NCBI GenBank assembly: GCA_964593795.1
Contig: CAZQJC010000040.1
Location: forward strand, 1-64,000
Direction: 5' to 3'
Source: JAHFDS01 sp964593795
GTDB lineage: Bacteria > Myxococcota_A > Polyangia > JAHFDS01
DNA: 64,000 nucleotides
Positions 31,934 through 40,044 of this stretch are shown piece by piece. Positions within the stretch are counted from its first letter, which is position 1, and each line of letters begins with the position of its first letter. The translations under genes and the position numbers were made by a program. The notes beneath the pieces are model-generated. The model searched no databases and was not told the DNA's origin. It worked only from the letters and a program-made list of their open reading frames with translations.

Positions 31934-32790
31934 CAATCCACCGCCGTGGCCTTGCGGACGCCGTAGACGCCCAGGATCTCGAGGACCGCGATGATCGACA
32001 GGATGCCCCAGCCGAACGGATCCTGGAAGAGCGGCAGGATCCAGCGCGGGTCGAGGTAGAAGAGGGCCAAGCCCACCACCCAGGGCATCAGGCCGAGCAC
32101 CCAGGCCTGCGCGCGGCCCTCGGCCGTCTTCGCGTCCACCAGGCCCTCGAGCCGTTGCGTCTCGCGCACCACGTCGGCGATGCGATCGAGGATGGCGGGC
32201 AGGTCGCCGCCGGTCGCGCGGCCGATCGTGATCGCGGTGACGGCCATGTCGAGGTAGCGGCTCTCGACCCGCTTGCCGAGCGAGCGCAGCGCGTCCTCGA
32301 GCGTGAGGCCGACGCGGTTCTCGCGCAGGAGCAGGTCGAACTCCTCGGCGATGGGCTTCTCGAGGTGACGCACCGTCGTGGCGACGGCGTCCACGAAGTT
32401 CGGCGTCGCGCGCAGCGTCGTCGCGATCGTCATGAGCGCGCGCTCGAGCTGCTCTTCGATCTTGGTGCGCCGGTCGTTGACCCGGCTGCGGAGGCGCCAG
32501 AGCGGCCACCAGAACGCGACGAACCCGAAGACGAACGGCCCCGGGCCCGGGAAGATGGCCCAGCCGAGGACCACGCCGAGCACCGTCACGAGCATGTGCC
32601 GGATGAAGAAGTCCCGCACGGGCGTGCGGTCGAACATCCAGCGCAGCTTGCCGCCGACGTGCTCGGTGTAGCGCTGCACCTGGCGGCGATACCCGCCGAC
32701 GAGCTGGTCGTACCCGGCGTAACCGGCCACCGCCGTGGCGACCACCGCGAGCGCGACCGAGCCGAAGAAGTAGATCGCGGAGTCCGTCAC
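31933..32790 (-). CDS. tadB: type II/Tad secretion inner-membrane platform protein TadB
   Basis: A 285-residue protein with the TadB layout: one N-terminal helix, a basic segment (GGYRRQVQRYTEHVGGKLRWMF), two hydrophobic segments (about 65-105) and the T2SSF domain with IEEQLERALMTIATTLRATPNFVDAV and EEFDLLLRENRVGLTLEDAL. The closing membrane helices run to about 275. It overlaps the FHA-CpaF gene by four bases upstream and tadC by one downstream. It should contact the ATPase ring from the membrane side. Confidence 0.88.
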   Translation of the reverse strand: MTDSAIYFFGSVALAVVATAVAGYAGYDQLVGGYRRQVQRYTEHVGGKLRWMFDRTPVRDFFIRHMLVTVLGVVLGWAIFPGPGPFVFGFVAFWWPLWRLRSRVNDRRTKIEEQLERALMTIATTLRATPNFVDAVATTVRHLEKPIAEEFDLLLRENRVGLTLEDALRSLGKRVESRYLDMAVTAITIGRATGGDLPAILDRIADVVRETQRLEGLVDAKTAEGRAQAWVLGLMPWVVGLALFYLDPRWILPLFQDPFGWGILSIIAVLEILGVYGVRKATAVD

Positions 32791-34808
32791 AGGTACGGCT
32801 CTCCCTTGCGCACGAGGCCGAGGGTCTCGAACTCGCCCAGGAAACTGGGCAGATAGCCGCTGTGGCGGAACTCACCGATCACCCGGCCGTCGTTCGACAC
32901 GCCGGTCTGCTCGTAGTGGAAGATCCGCTCGAGCGCGACGTCGCCGTGCTCGCTGATACCCACCACCTCGGCCACGTCGGTGATGCGGCGCGCGCCGTCC
33001 GACAGGCGCGCCTGCTGCACGACGAGGTCGACCGACTGCGCGATCTGCTCGCGGATGGCGCGAGACGGCAGGTCGAGGCCGGCCATCAGCACGAGCGTCT
33101 CGAGGCGCGCGATCGCCTCGATCGGGGAGTTCGCGTGCGTCGTGGTGAGCGAGCCGTCGTGGCCGGTGTTCATGGCCTGGAGCATGTCGAGCGCCTCGCC
33201 GCCGCGGCACTCGCCGACCACGATGCGGTCGGGGCGCATGCGCAGGGCGTTCCGCAGCAGGTCACGGATCGAGTACTCGCCCTTGCCCTCGAGGTTCGCG
33301 GGTCGGGTCTCGAGGCCGACCACGTGCGGCTGGTGGAGCCGCAGCTCGGCGGCGTCCTCGATGGTCACGATGCGCTCGTGCTCCGGGATCGCCGACGACA
33401 GGATGTTGAGCAGCGTCGTCTTGCCCGAGCCCGTGCCGCCGGAGATGACGATGTTCTTGCGCGCGAGCACGGCGCGCCGCAGGAAGCGGCCGATGCGCTC
33501 GTTGACCGACCCGAACTGCAGGAGGTCGTCCATCGTCATCTTGCGCCGGCCGAACTTGCGGATGGTCAGCGTCGGTCCGCGCAGCGCCAGCGGCGGGATG
33601 ACGGCGTTGACGCGGGAGCCGTCCTTGAGGCGGGCGTCCACGAGCGGGGAGGACTCGTCGATGCGGCGGCCGAGCGGCGTCACGATGCGCTCGATCGCGG
33701 CGCGCACGGCGTCGTCGCTCGAGAAGCGCTTGGGCGAGCGATCGAGCCGGCCCTCGCGCTCCACGTAGATCGTCTCGCGATCCACGACCATGATCTCCGT
33801 GACCCGGTCGTCCGCGAGCATGTCCTCGAGCGGCCCGAGGCCGAGCGCCTCGTCGGCGAGCTCCTTCTTCGCCAGCTCGAGATCGACCTTGCCGAGCCCG
33901 CCCTCGCCGAGCGGGCGCCGGGCGCGATCCGCCAGGATGGCGTCGAGCTCCGCCAGCACGCGCGGCCGCAGCTTCGCGTCGGCGAGCTCTTCGCGGGGCA
34001 TGTTCTGCAGGTCGAGGCGCTCGAGGAGCTCCTTGTGCAGCTCGCGGTGGATCGCCACCGAGAGCCCGCTCTCCTGCGCACCGACGCCGCTGCCGCCCGC
34101 GGCCGGGGGGTGGCTCCGGCGATCCGGCACCGCCGCCGGGGGCCTGCGGACCTGGCTGCCACCTTGCGACAGCAGCTCCGCGCGCACGCTGATCGCCGGC
34201 TCTGCGCTGCCCGCGTGTGGCGCCGGGACCGCGGCGCGCTGCCCGGTCGCCTGCTCGGGTCGCTGGACGACGCTCGCGGGTCCCGACCGGGGCTCCGCGC
34301 GCATGAGCGCCTGCCCCGGTGGCGGCACCGGCGCCGAACCCGGCCCGAGCTGGGCGCGCGCGGCGGTCGGGCCGCGCCCGGTCCTCGAGGGCGCACGCGC
34401 GGGGCGGCAGGTGAGCCGGAACGGCCCGATGCAGATCTCCTCGCCGAGCTCGAACGGCTCGTGGTGATCTTCGGGCACCTCCCGCTCTCCCACGAGCGCC
34501 CCGTTGACGGAGAAGTTGTGCAGGACGAGGCCGCTCTCCTCGCGCAAGATCTCCGCGTGCCGTCGCGACACCGCCGGGTTCGGCAGCACGATGCGATTCT
34601 CCGCGCTGCGCCCGATGGAGATGATCTCCTCCTCGACGCCACGGACGGTCTGCGAGATGCCCTCGTCGGTCAGGATCTCGACGTCGATCGCTGCCGACGC
34701 ATCCGCCGCGGGGCCCGGTGCAGGGACGGGTGCGGGGAGGTCCGGGCGACCAGGTGCCGGCAGCGCCGGGCCCACGCCCGGCAGGCGAGGAGGGGGAAGT
34801 CGGCTCAC
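32787..34808 (-). CDS. FHA-CpaF/TadA fusion secretion ATPase
   Basis: A 673-residue protein. Residues about 42-132 form an FHA domain (IISIGRSAENRIVLP, AVSRRHAEI, FSVNGALVGE) with all the usual phospho-threonine-binding residues. A Pro/Ala/Arg-rich linker of about 120 residues leads into a complete CpaF ATPase: RVTEIMVVDRETIYVEREG, Walker A GGTGSGKTTLLN near residue 460, Asp box IVTIEDAAELRL, Walker B RPDRIVVGECRGGEALDM and His box GHDGSLTTTHANSPIEAI. Fusing an FHA domain to the motor means pilus assembly can be gated directly by a Ser/Thr kinase. It overlaps secretin and tadB genes by four bases each. Confidence 0.93.
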   Translation of the reverse strand: MSRLPPPRLPGVGPALPAPGRPDLPAPVPAPGPAADASAAIDVEILTDEGISQTVRGVEEEIISIGRSAENRIVLPNPAVSRRHAEILREESGLVLHNFSVNGALVGEREVPEDHHEPFELGEEICIGPFRLTCRPARAPSRTGRGPTAARAQLGPGSAPVPPPGQALMRAEPRSGPASVVQRPEQATGQRAAVPAPHAGSAEPAISVRAELLSQGGSQVRRPPAAVPDRRSHPPAAGGSGVGAQESGLSVAIHRELHKELLERLDLQNMPREELADAKLRPRVLAELDAILADRARRPLGEGGLGKVDLELAKKELADEALGLGPLEDMLADDRVTEIMVVDRETIYVEREGRLDRSPKRFSSDDAVRAAIERIVTPLGRRIDESSPLVDARLKDGSRVNAVIPPLALRGPTLTIRKFGRRKMTMDDLLQFGSVNERIGRFLRRAVLARKNIVISGGTGSGKTTLLNILSSAIPEHERIVTIEDAAELRLHQPHVVGLETRPANLEGKGEYSIRDLLRNALRMRPDRIVVGECRGGEALDMLQAMNTGHDGSLTTTHANSPIEAIARLETLVLMAGLDLPSRAIREQIAQSVDLVVQQARLSDGARRITDVAEVVGISEHGDVALERIFHYEQTGVSNDGRVIGEFRHSGYLPSFLGEFETLGLVRKGEPYL

Positions 34809-36094
34809 CAGTACCAGGCGGGTTGCGCCTCGTCGTAGTCGCGAAGCGCCTTGTCGAGATACGCCTTCTGCTGCTCGCTCGCCGGCTCCAGCACCTGCGG
34901 CGTCACGTAGATCACGGTCTCCACGTTCTCGTCACCTTGCTCGGAGCTGCGGAACAGGTAGCCGAGGATCGGGATCGAGCCGAGGAGCGGGATGCCGCGG
35001 CGCTTCTCGAACTCCTTGTCCATCTTCAGGCCCGAGAGCATCAGCGACTGGCCGAGGCCGAGGTTCACCGACGCGTCGATCTGCGAGATGTGGCGGCCCG
35101 GGATCGCGCTGCCCTCCTCCCTGGTCAGGTCCGAGACCTCGAGCTTGAAGTCGAGGTCGACGCGGTTGTTCACCGGATCGTGGCGCGGGCGGATGGCCAG
35201 CTCCGCGCCGTACTTGATGGTCTTGACCGACGCCGAGAAGCCGCCGACGAGCGGGTAGTTGAACTCGCCGCCGCCGTGGTACTTGGCCTCGCTGCCGTTG
35301 GCCGTGATGATCGTGTCCTCGCGCTTGATCTTCGCGAAGCCGCGCGTGGACAGGAGGTCGAGGTACGGCACCAGGTTCGTGATGAGCCGGTACTCCGACT
35401 GCGTGGCCGGCAGCGGGCTCGCGCCCGCGATGGGCGCGATCAGCGTGAACTGCCCGCCCTGGCCGATCTGGCCGGGCCAGTTCAGGCCCACCTTGTAGCC
35501 CGAGTCCTTGCGCAGCTCGACGTAGTGCAGGTCGAGCCGGATGTTCGTGCGCTTGGTGACGCGCGTCGACTCGAGCTGCGCGAGCACGAACACCTGGCCG
35601 GGGTAGAGCTTGTCGGCGAGGTTGTTCAGGCGGGCCAGCTCACCCGCCGAGTTCACGCGGCCGTCGACGAAGATGCGCCGACCGATCTCCTCGATCCGGA
35701 GGCCATCCATACCGACGAGCAGCCGCTCGAGCTCGCGCTGGATCGACTCCGGCGAGCGCGCGTACACGCTGATCAGCCAGTTGACCTGGGTCGCATCCTC
35801 GTAGATGAGCAGGAGCGAGGTCTGCCCCGGCTTGAGCGCCGTGACGATGATCTTCGTCTGGTCGCGCGGGATCTTGACGTCGACGATGCCGGGGGCGCCC
35901 TCGGAGAAGCCCTTGACGCTCTTGGCGTCGAAGACCTTCTGCTCACCGACGGTGAGGACGAGCTCGTGGGCGGCCTCGGTCCCGCCCGCGCGGGCAGGTG
36001 CCGCCGCGCCACCGCCGCGCTTCTGGGCGAGCGCCGGTGACGCGCAGATCAGCGATGCCAGCGCCAAGGCGCCGGCGAGCGAGCGAGCGGACAC
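34805..36094 (-). CDS. Tad pilus outer-membrane secretin (RcpA/CpaC)
   Basis: Start is GTG 36092-36094, whose G is shared with the TAG of cpaB, with AGGAGG well placed. The 429-residue protein has a signal peptide (LAGALALASLICASPALAQ), an N-terminal pilus-formation domain (LVLTVGEQKVFDAKSVKGF...IIVTALKPGQTSLLLIYEDA), a BON-like part around 110-170 and the secretin channel domain ending GLGQSLMLSGL, then EFEKRRGIPLLGSIPILGYLF and VIYVTPQVLEP. It forms the outer-membrane pore for the pilus. No separate pilotin gene is obvious. Confidence 0.92.
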   Translation of the reverse strand: MSARSLAGALALASLICASPALAQKRGGGAAAPARAGGTEAAHELVLTVGEQKVFDAKSVKGFSEGAPGIVDVKIPRDQTKIIVTALKPGQTSLLLIYEDATQVNWLISVYARSPESIQRELERLLVGMDGLRIEEIGRRIFVDGRVNSAGELARLNNLADKLYPGQVFVLAQLESTRVTKRTNIRLDLHYVELRKDSGYKVGLNWPGQIGQGGQFTLIAPIAGASPLPATQSEYRLITNLVPYLDLLSTRGFAKIKREDTIITANGSEAKYHGGGEFNYPLVGGFSASVKTIKYGAELAIRPRHDPVNNRVDLDFKLEVSDLTREEGSAIPGRHISQIDASVNLGLGQSLMLSGLKMDKEFEKRRGIPLLGSIPILGYLFRSSEQGDENVETVIYVTPQVLEPASEQQKAYLDKALRDYDEAQPAWYW

Positions 36095-36951
36095 TAGCGT
36101 CCTCCTGGTTGACGTGCGCTCTTGACGACTTCGATGGTGCGATCGGGCTCGGTGGGGATGCTCGGCTTGGCGGCCACCGCGCGCGGCTTGCGCATGAGCG
36201 CCACGCGCTTCTGCTCCTGGAAGATGTCGGAGAAGTTCTTCTCGGGCACGTCGTCGACGATCGCGATGTCGTCGACGTTGCGGAGCACGAGGCCCACCTT
36301 CCCGCGGTTCATCGAGAACACGAGCAGCTCCGACTCCTCGAGGCCGACGGCGAGCGTCACGTGACCGACGCCGCCCTGGCCGTCGTGGCGCGCCTCGGTG
36401 GTGTCGCGCTGCGCGCCGACTGCCAGCACCGTCACGTTCTGCAGCAGCGTTACCGTCGACGTCTCGGCGCCCTCGGTCGACTTCGTGAACGTGCCGATGA
36501 CGTCCACGCGATCGCCCGGCGCGAGCATGCCGCCGAGCGCCGACGAGGCGTTGACCGGCATGGTGAGCGCGCGCTGGCCCTTCGGCACGCTGGCCGAGAG
36601 CTTCCGTCCGGCGCTCTGGCGCTCGGTCGCGAAATCGCTCCACAGCAGCATCTGGCCGAGATCCAGCTTCGCCGACACGCGCTGGCCGAGGATCTGCTCG
36701 CGGTCGGCCGTGGTCACCGCCGCCGGGTGCACGTAGGCCTTCGGCACCTTCTTCTGCTGCAGGTGCTGCATCTGGAGCGTGGTGCCCGCCGTGATGGGCG
36801 CCGCGGCGACCAGCACGTGGACGACCTCGCCTCCCGACGCCTCGAGCTCGACGGCCCGGCCGTAGAGGGCCACCAGCACGCCCGCCCCGACCGCCAGGAC
36901 ACCGGCGATCAGGAGCGCTTTCTTTTGCTTGGAGAAGTCAGGAGAAGCCAT
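36094..36951 (-). CDS. cpaB: Flp pilus assembly protein CpaB/RcpC
   Basis: A 285-residue protein with one N-terminal helix (ALLIAGVLAVGAGVLVALYG), a SAF domain (VVHVLVAAAPITAGTTLQMQHL...LGQRVSAKLDLGQMLL) and the RcpC/CpaB domain (ALTMPVNASSALGGMLAPGDRVDVIGTF, TVTLLQNVTVLAVG). This is the standard CpaB layout. CpaB spans the periplasm and works with the secretin. The Lys/Arg-rich tail is about 40 residues. It is the first gene of the downstream half of the locus, following the terminator at 37005-37043. Confidence 0.92.
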   Translation of the reverse strand: MASPDFSKQKKALLIAGVLAVGAGVLVALYGRAVELEASGGEVVHVLVAAAPITAGTTLQMQHLQQKKVPKAYVHPAAVTTADREQILGQRVSAKLDLGQMLLWSDFATERQSAGRKLSASVPKGQRALTMPVNASSALGGMLAPGDRVDVIGTFTKSTEGAETSTVTLLQNVTVLAVGAQRDTTEARHDGQGGVGHVTLAVGLEESELLVFSMNRGKVGLVLRNVDDIAIVDDVPEKNFSDIFQEQKRVALMRKPRAVAAKPSIPTEPDRTIEVVKSARQPGGR

Positions 36952-37004
36952 GGGTCGTGGGAGATCTTAGTACGGGCCCCCCGCCTCGGGCTACGGGCTT
37001 CGGC

Positions 37005-37043
37005 CGGAAAAAGGCGAGCCCTGGTCGGCGCTTCGGGGCTCGG
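37005..37043 (-). terminator. intrinsic terminator inside the Tad locus
   Basis: On the minus strand, just after the stop at 37045, GAGCCC (37041-37036) pairs with GGGCTC (37021-37016). The run GCC then five T (37012-37008) follows closely. The stem is short but GC-only. It separates the pilin/pseudopilin block (37045-42286) from the cpaB-to-glk block, which then needs its own promoter within 36952-37005 or read-through. Confidence 0.65.
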
Positions 37044-37044
37044 A

Positions 37045-38085
37045 TCAGCTCTTCGTGTGGCCGGCGACGCCCATCCGGGTGGTGCCGTCTTCTTTGGCCT
37101 CGAAGGACATCATGATGTGCGCCTGTCCGCGCGAGAAGCGCAGCGCGTGCTCGATGACGTCCTTGTGCTTGCGCGCCTCGGTCAGCGCGCGATCGAAGCC
37201 CGCGTCGGCGGCCCAGCCCTCGGCCGCCATGCGGGCGCGGAAGAAGGCCTTGGCCGTGCCCGGGTCGGTCGGCAGATCGTAGCCCGCCACGGCGTAGTTC
37301 TTCGCCGGCTCGGAGGACGAGAAGATCCGCCGGCTCCCGGGGAAGCGCGGCACGCCGGGGAGGTCCTCGCCCGGCAGGTCGCCGGCGCCCCCATGATCCT
37401 TGTGGCCGACCAGGTCGAGGACGTTGAAGTCCTTGTCCGCCCACATGAGGAAGAAGGTCGTCTTGTCGCCGGAGCGGCGCGCGTAGACGTAGTAGACGGC
37501 GCCCATGTCGGAGAGCTGACCCGACTTCGAGAACCTGTTGGCGCGCTCCATGAGCGCCTTGGGCTCGCCGTCCGGGGCGCCGAGGTCGGTGAACGCCGAG
37601 AAGCCGAGGTCGCCGCCTCCGTCGCCGCGCACCTCGGTCATCGCGTTGAGCGGTCCGCGCGCGAGGATCTTCTTGAGCCGCTCGGGGTCCTTGGTGTGCC
37701 CCTCGTCGATCATCTTCTGGAAGTGCTGGCGCATGCCGCCGTCGCGGCCGCCGTAGCGCTTGCCGTAGAAGCCGAGCACGTCGCGCACGCTCTGCTGCGT
37801 CGAGCCGGTCGCCACCTGCAGCTTCTGGCCGTTGAGCCGGATCTCCCGGGGCCGCCCGGTGGTGTCGCCGTCGTCGAGGAACTTCGCCATGTCCGAGCCC
37901 ATGCCGAGGAGGCGCTCGTACACGGTCGCGCGGGCCATGCGCATGAACACGCCGAAGCCGACCCACACGACGAGCATGGAGATCGCAGCCCGCACGGCGA
38001 AGCGCCCGATCCTGGTCCTTCCGAGGGCCAGCGCGCGATCGCGGGCCGCGATCAGGCGTTCCTGGTTTCGAGGGCTGATCACCAT
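37045..38085 (-). CDS. single-pass membrane protein of the Tad locus, unknown function
   Basis: A 346-residue protein starting at ATG 38083-38085, seven bases inside the upstream TadE-like gene. A basic start (NQERLIAARDRALALGRTRIGRF) precedes one transmembrane helix at about 29-50 (AVRAAISMLVVWVGFGVFM). The rest is hydrophilic and likely periplasmic, with a Gly/Asp-rich centre and an alpha/beta C-terminus (RARMAAEGWAADAGFDRAL...EHALRFSRGQAHIMMSF). I recognise no family. Position among pseudopilin genes and coupled translation make it an accessory part of the apparatus. Confidence 0.75.
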   Translation of the reverse strand: MVISPRNQERLIAARDRALALGRTRIGRFAVRAAISMLVVWVGFGVFMRMARATVYERLLGMGSDMAKFLDDGDTTGRPREIRLNGQKLQVATGSTQQSVRDVLGFYGKRYGGRDGGMRQHFQKMIDEGHTKDPERLKKILARGPLNAMTEVRGDGGGDLGFSAFTDLGAPDGEPKALMERANRFSKSGQLSDMGAVYYVYARRSGDKTTFFLMWADKDFNVLDLVGHKDHGGAGDLPGEDLPGVPRFPGSRRIFSSSEPAKNYAVAGYDLPTDPGTAKAFFRARMAAEGWAADAGFDRALTEARKHKDVIEHALRFSRGQAHIMMSFEAKEDGTTRMGVAGHTKS

Positions 38086-38783
38086 TGGGCCATCCACCAC
38101 AGCGAGAGACCGGCCAGCGCCAGGCCGTGAGGGCCATCGCCGTAGTCGATCTCGTTGCACTGCACGATGCTCGAGGACGAAACCGTGGCGCCCGAGAGCC
38201 ACGTCAGGCCCGCCACCTGCGTCGAGGAGGTGTGGCCGGCGCGCGGGTAGTACGCGAGGTTCGCGAGGTTGATGAAGTTGCCCACCGTGTCGAGCAGCGG
38301 CGAGAGGACGTCCGAGAGGTTGCCGAGCGCGCCGTCCACGGCGCCGCGCGTGGTGCACGAGCCGGTGGCGTTGTAGGCCTCCATCCAGGTCGTCTCGCGG
38401 GCCTGCCGCGCGACGCTCATCTTGGCCATGTGCATGTCGCGGAAGTACGAGGTCGCGGCCATCATGATGGCCAGGAACGGCGCGACGACCACGAACTCCG
38501 TCATCGCCGTCCCCCGCGTCTTGCCCCTGCGCCGCGGTCGCGCGAGCTTGCCACCGCTCTCGCTGCCCGGAGCGAGCGGAGTCGAGCCGCAGGGGGCGGA
38601 GGCAAGGGGGCCGGACCCGCAGGGCCGCCCCAAGGTGGGCTCCCGCGGCGGCGAAGCGAGCGCAGCGAGCCCGAGCCGGGTCCCGCGGGAAGGGGCCGGG
38701 GGGCCCGCTGGGGGGCGAGGCGAGGAGAGCCGAGCCCGTCGCGCGGAGCGCGACCAAGCGTAATCAGTGCAGGATGAGACCAT
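38079..38783 (-). CDS. TadE-like pseudopilin with repeat-derived N-terminal extension
   Basis: The core begins RGKTRGTAMTEFVVVAPFLAIMMAA, the TadE pattern of basic residues, a small-residue cleavage region, Glu at +5 and a hydrophobic helix; a soluble pilin-like tail with one Cys pair follows. Upstream of this the frame is open for about 93 codons to an ATG at 38781-38783 that overlaps the TadG gene by 20 bases. That extension is Pro/Arg/Ser/Gly-rich and encoded by an extremely GC-rich repeat-like stretch (about 38560-38760). The true start could also be the ATG of AMTEF (38504), but this would remove the basic leader. The simplest view is an in-frame repeat insertion. Confidence 0.72.
   Translation of the reverse strand: MVSSCTDYAWSRSARRARLSSPRPPAGPPAPSRGTRLGLAALASPPREPTLGRPCGSGPLASAPCGSTPLAPGSESGGKLARPRRRGKTRGTAMTEFVVVAPFLAIMMAATSYFRDMHMAKMSVARQARETTWMEAYNATGSCTTRGAVDGALGNLSDVLSPLLDTVGNFINLANLAYYPRAGHTSSTQVAGLTWLSGATVSSSSIVQCNEIDYGDGPHGLALAGLSLWWMAQW
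38560..38760. repeat. GC-extreme repeat-like insertion in the TadE-like gene
   Basis: About 200 bases made of short G/C-rich words such as GCGAAGCGAGCGCAGCGAGC and GGAGCGAGCGGAG, unlike the codon-structured sequence on both sides. The composition resembles intergenic repeats of large myxobacterial genomes. It leaves the reading frame of the TadE-like gene open. Boundaries are approximate. Confidence 0.5.
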
Positions 38784-40041
38784 CTTGCAACCCCAGCCAG
38801 AAGTTGTCCGCGCCCACCACCTGGCCGAGCAGCGGCGAGATGCTGGTGAGCAGGCTCTGCATGATCGCGTCCCCCACGCCGCCCCCGCCGCTGAACGTCG
38901 CGCCGCCGTCGGTGAACCGGAAGCGCGACATCGTCGCGTGCCAGTCCATCTGGTACATGCGCTCGGCGTCGTCGTTGTTCCGCGGGACGTTCGCGTTGAT
39001 GTACATCGACTGCGCGAACGCGGTCGAGAACGGCATCATCAGGCTCGAGTGATGGCCGAACGTCGCCGCGCTCACGTTGCGCACGCGCTGCTCGTGGCCG
39101 TCGTCGGCGCGCAGGCTGACCGAGCGGATCTTCACGTCGCTGCGCCAGCTGTCCGTGAGCTCGTACGGCTGCAGATCGCCCATCTCGTTGTGGCACAGCC
39201 ACGAGCCGAGCGCGCGCTCGCCCGGGATGTCCACGCCCACGAGGTTGCCGGTGATCATGCCACTGATGACCGGGTCGCTCGAGTAGGTCGGGAAGCCGGC
39301 CAGAGCGATCGGGTACTCGTCGCCGCCGAGGCGGCTGACGGTGTCGTTGCGGAAGAGGTTCTGCTCGAAGCCGATGAACGCCTCCGCGCCGCGGCAGAGC
39401 GTGTCGGAATCGACGCGGTGCAGCGGCGGCGGCAGGATGATGGGCGCCGCCACGACGCCGGGGCCGTACGCGGAGTCCATGCCGAGCGCCGCGCCGTCCA
39501 CCATCGCACCCACGTACGAGACGCCGTAGATCGCGTCCTGGATCGAGGTCATGGTGGTGCCTATGTTGCGCGCGTTGTCGGCGACGGTGGAGTACTCGCC
39601 GTAGATGCGGAAGAACGATTCCACCGCATCCGGTATGTGTGACTCGATCCAGCAGCCGCACGAGCAGAACCACACGTCGCACGCGACGAGCGAGCTCACC
39701 TCCTCGGCCATGAGCCAGATGGCGCCGACCCCCGGCAGCGTCAGGAGCTGCGCCACCACCACCATCCCGACGCAGATCATCACGATGATGTTGAGGAAGG
39801 AGATGATGTTCATCCCCTTGGCCATGATGACGGCTGCGGAGAACGCGGCGGTGTCCGCGCTGCCCTGCATGCCCTCCTTGATCTCGACGCGGTTGCCGAG
39901 CGAGATGACGGCCCAGAGCATGCCCACGAGCACGACCGAGAACGCGATGGCGACGACCATCACGGCGCCGTTCTCGTCCTCGTGCACGTCGCGCAGACCG
40001 CGGCGGACGAAGGTTCTGACCTTGATGAACTTCTTGAGCAT
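38764..40041 (-). CDS. TadG-like pilus assembly protein
   Basis: A 425-residue protein with a basic leader (LKKFIKVRTFVRRGLRD), then DENGAVMVVAIAFSVVLVGMLW, the TadE/TadG-type N-terminal helix, then GNRVEIKEGMQGSADTAAFSAA, typical of the TadG N-terminal region. A second long hydrophobic segment (about 75-115) and a Cys-rich patch (CDVWFCSCGCW) follow. The rest is a large periplasmic domain without the von Willebrand A motif often found in TadG. It lies three bases after the previous gene and overlaps the next by 20. Confidence 0.78.
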   Translation of the reverse strand: MLKKFIKVRTFVRRGLRDVHEDENGAVMVVAIAFSVVLVGMLWAVISLGNRVEIKEGMQGSADTAAFSAAVIMAKGMNIISFLNIIVMICVGMVVVAQLLTLPGVGAIWLMAEEVSSLVACDVWFCSCGCWIESHIPDAVESFFRIYGEYSTVADNARNIGTTMTSIQDAIYGVSYVGAMVDGAALGMDSAYGPGVVAAPIILPPPLHRVDSDTLCRGAEAFIGFEQNLFRNDTVSRLGGDEYPIALAGFPTYSSDPVISGMITGNLVGVDIPGERALGSWLCHNEMGDLQPYELTDSWRSDVKIRSVSLRADDGHEQRVRNVSAATFGHHSSLMMPFSTAFAQSMYINANVPRNNDDAERMYQMDWHATMSRFRFTDGGATFSGGGGVGDAIMQSLLTSISPLLGQVVGADNFWLGLQDGLILH

Positions 40042-40044
40042 CGG

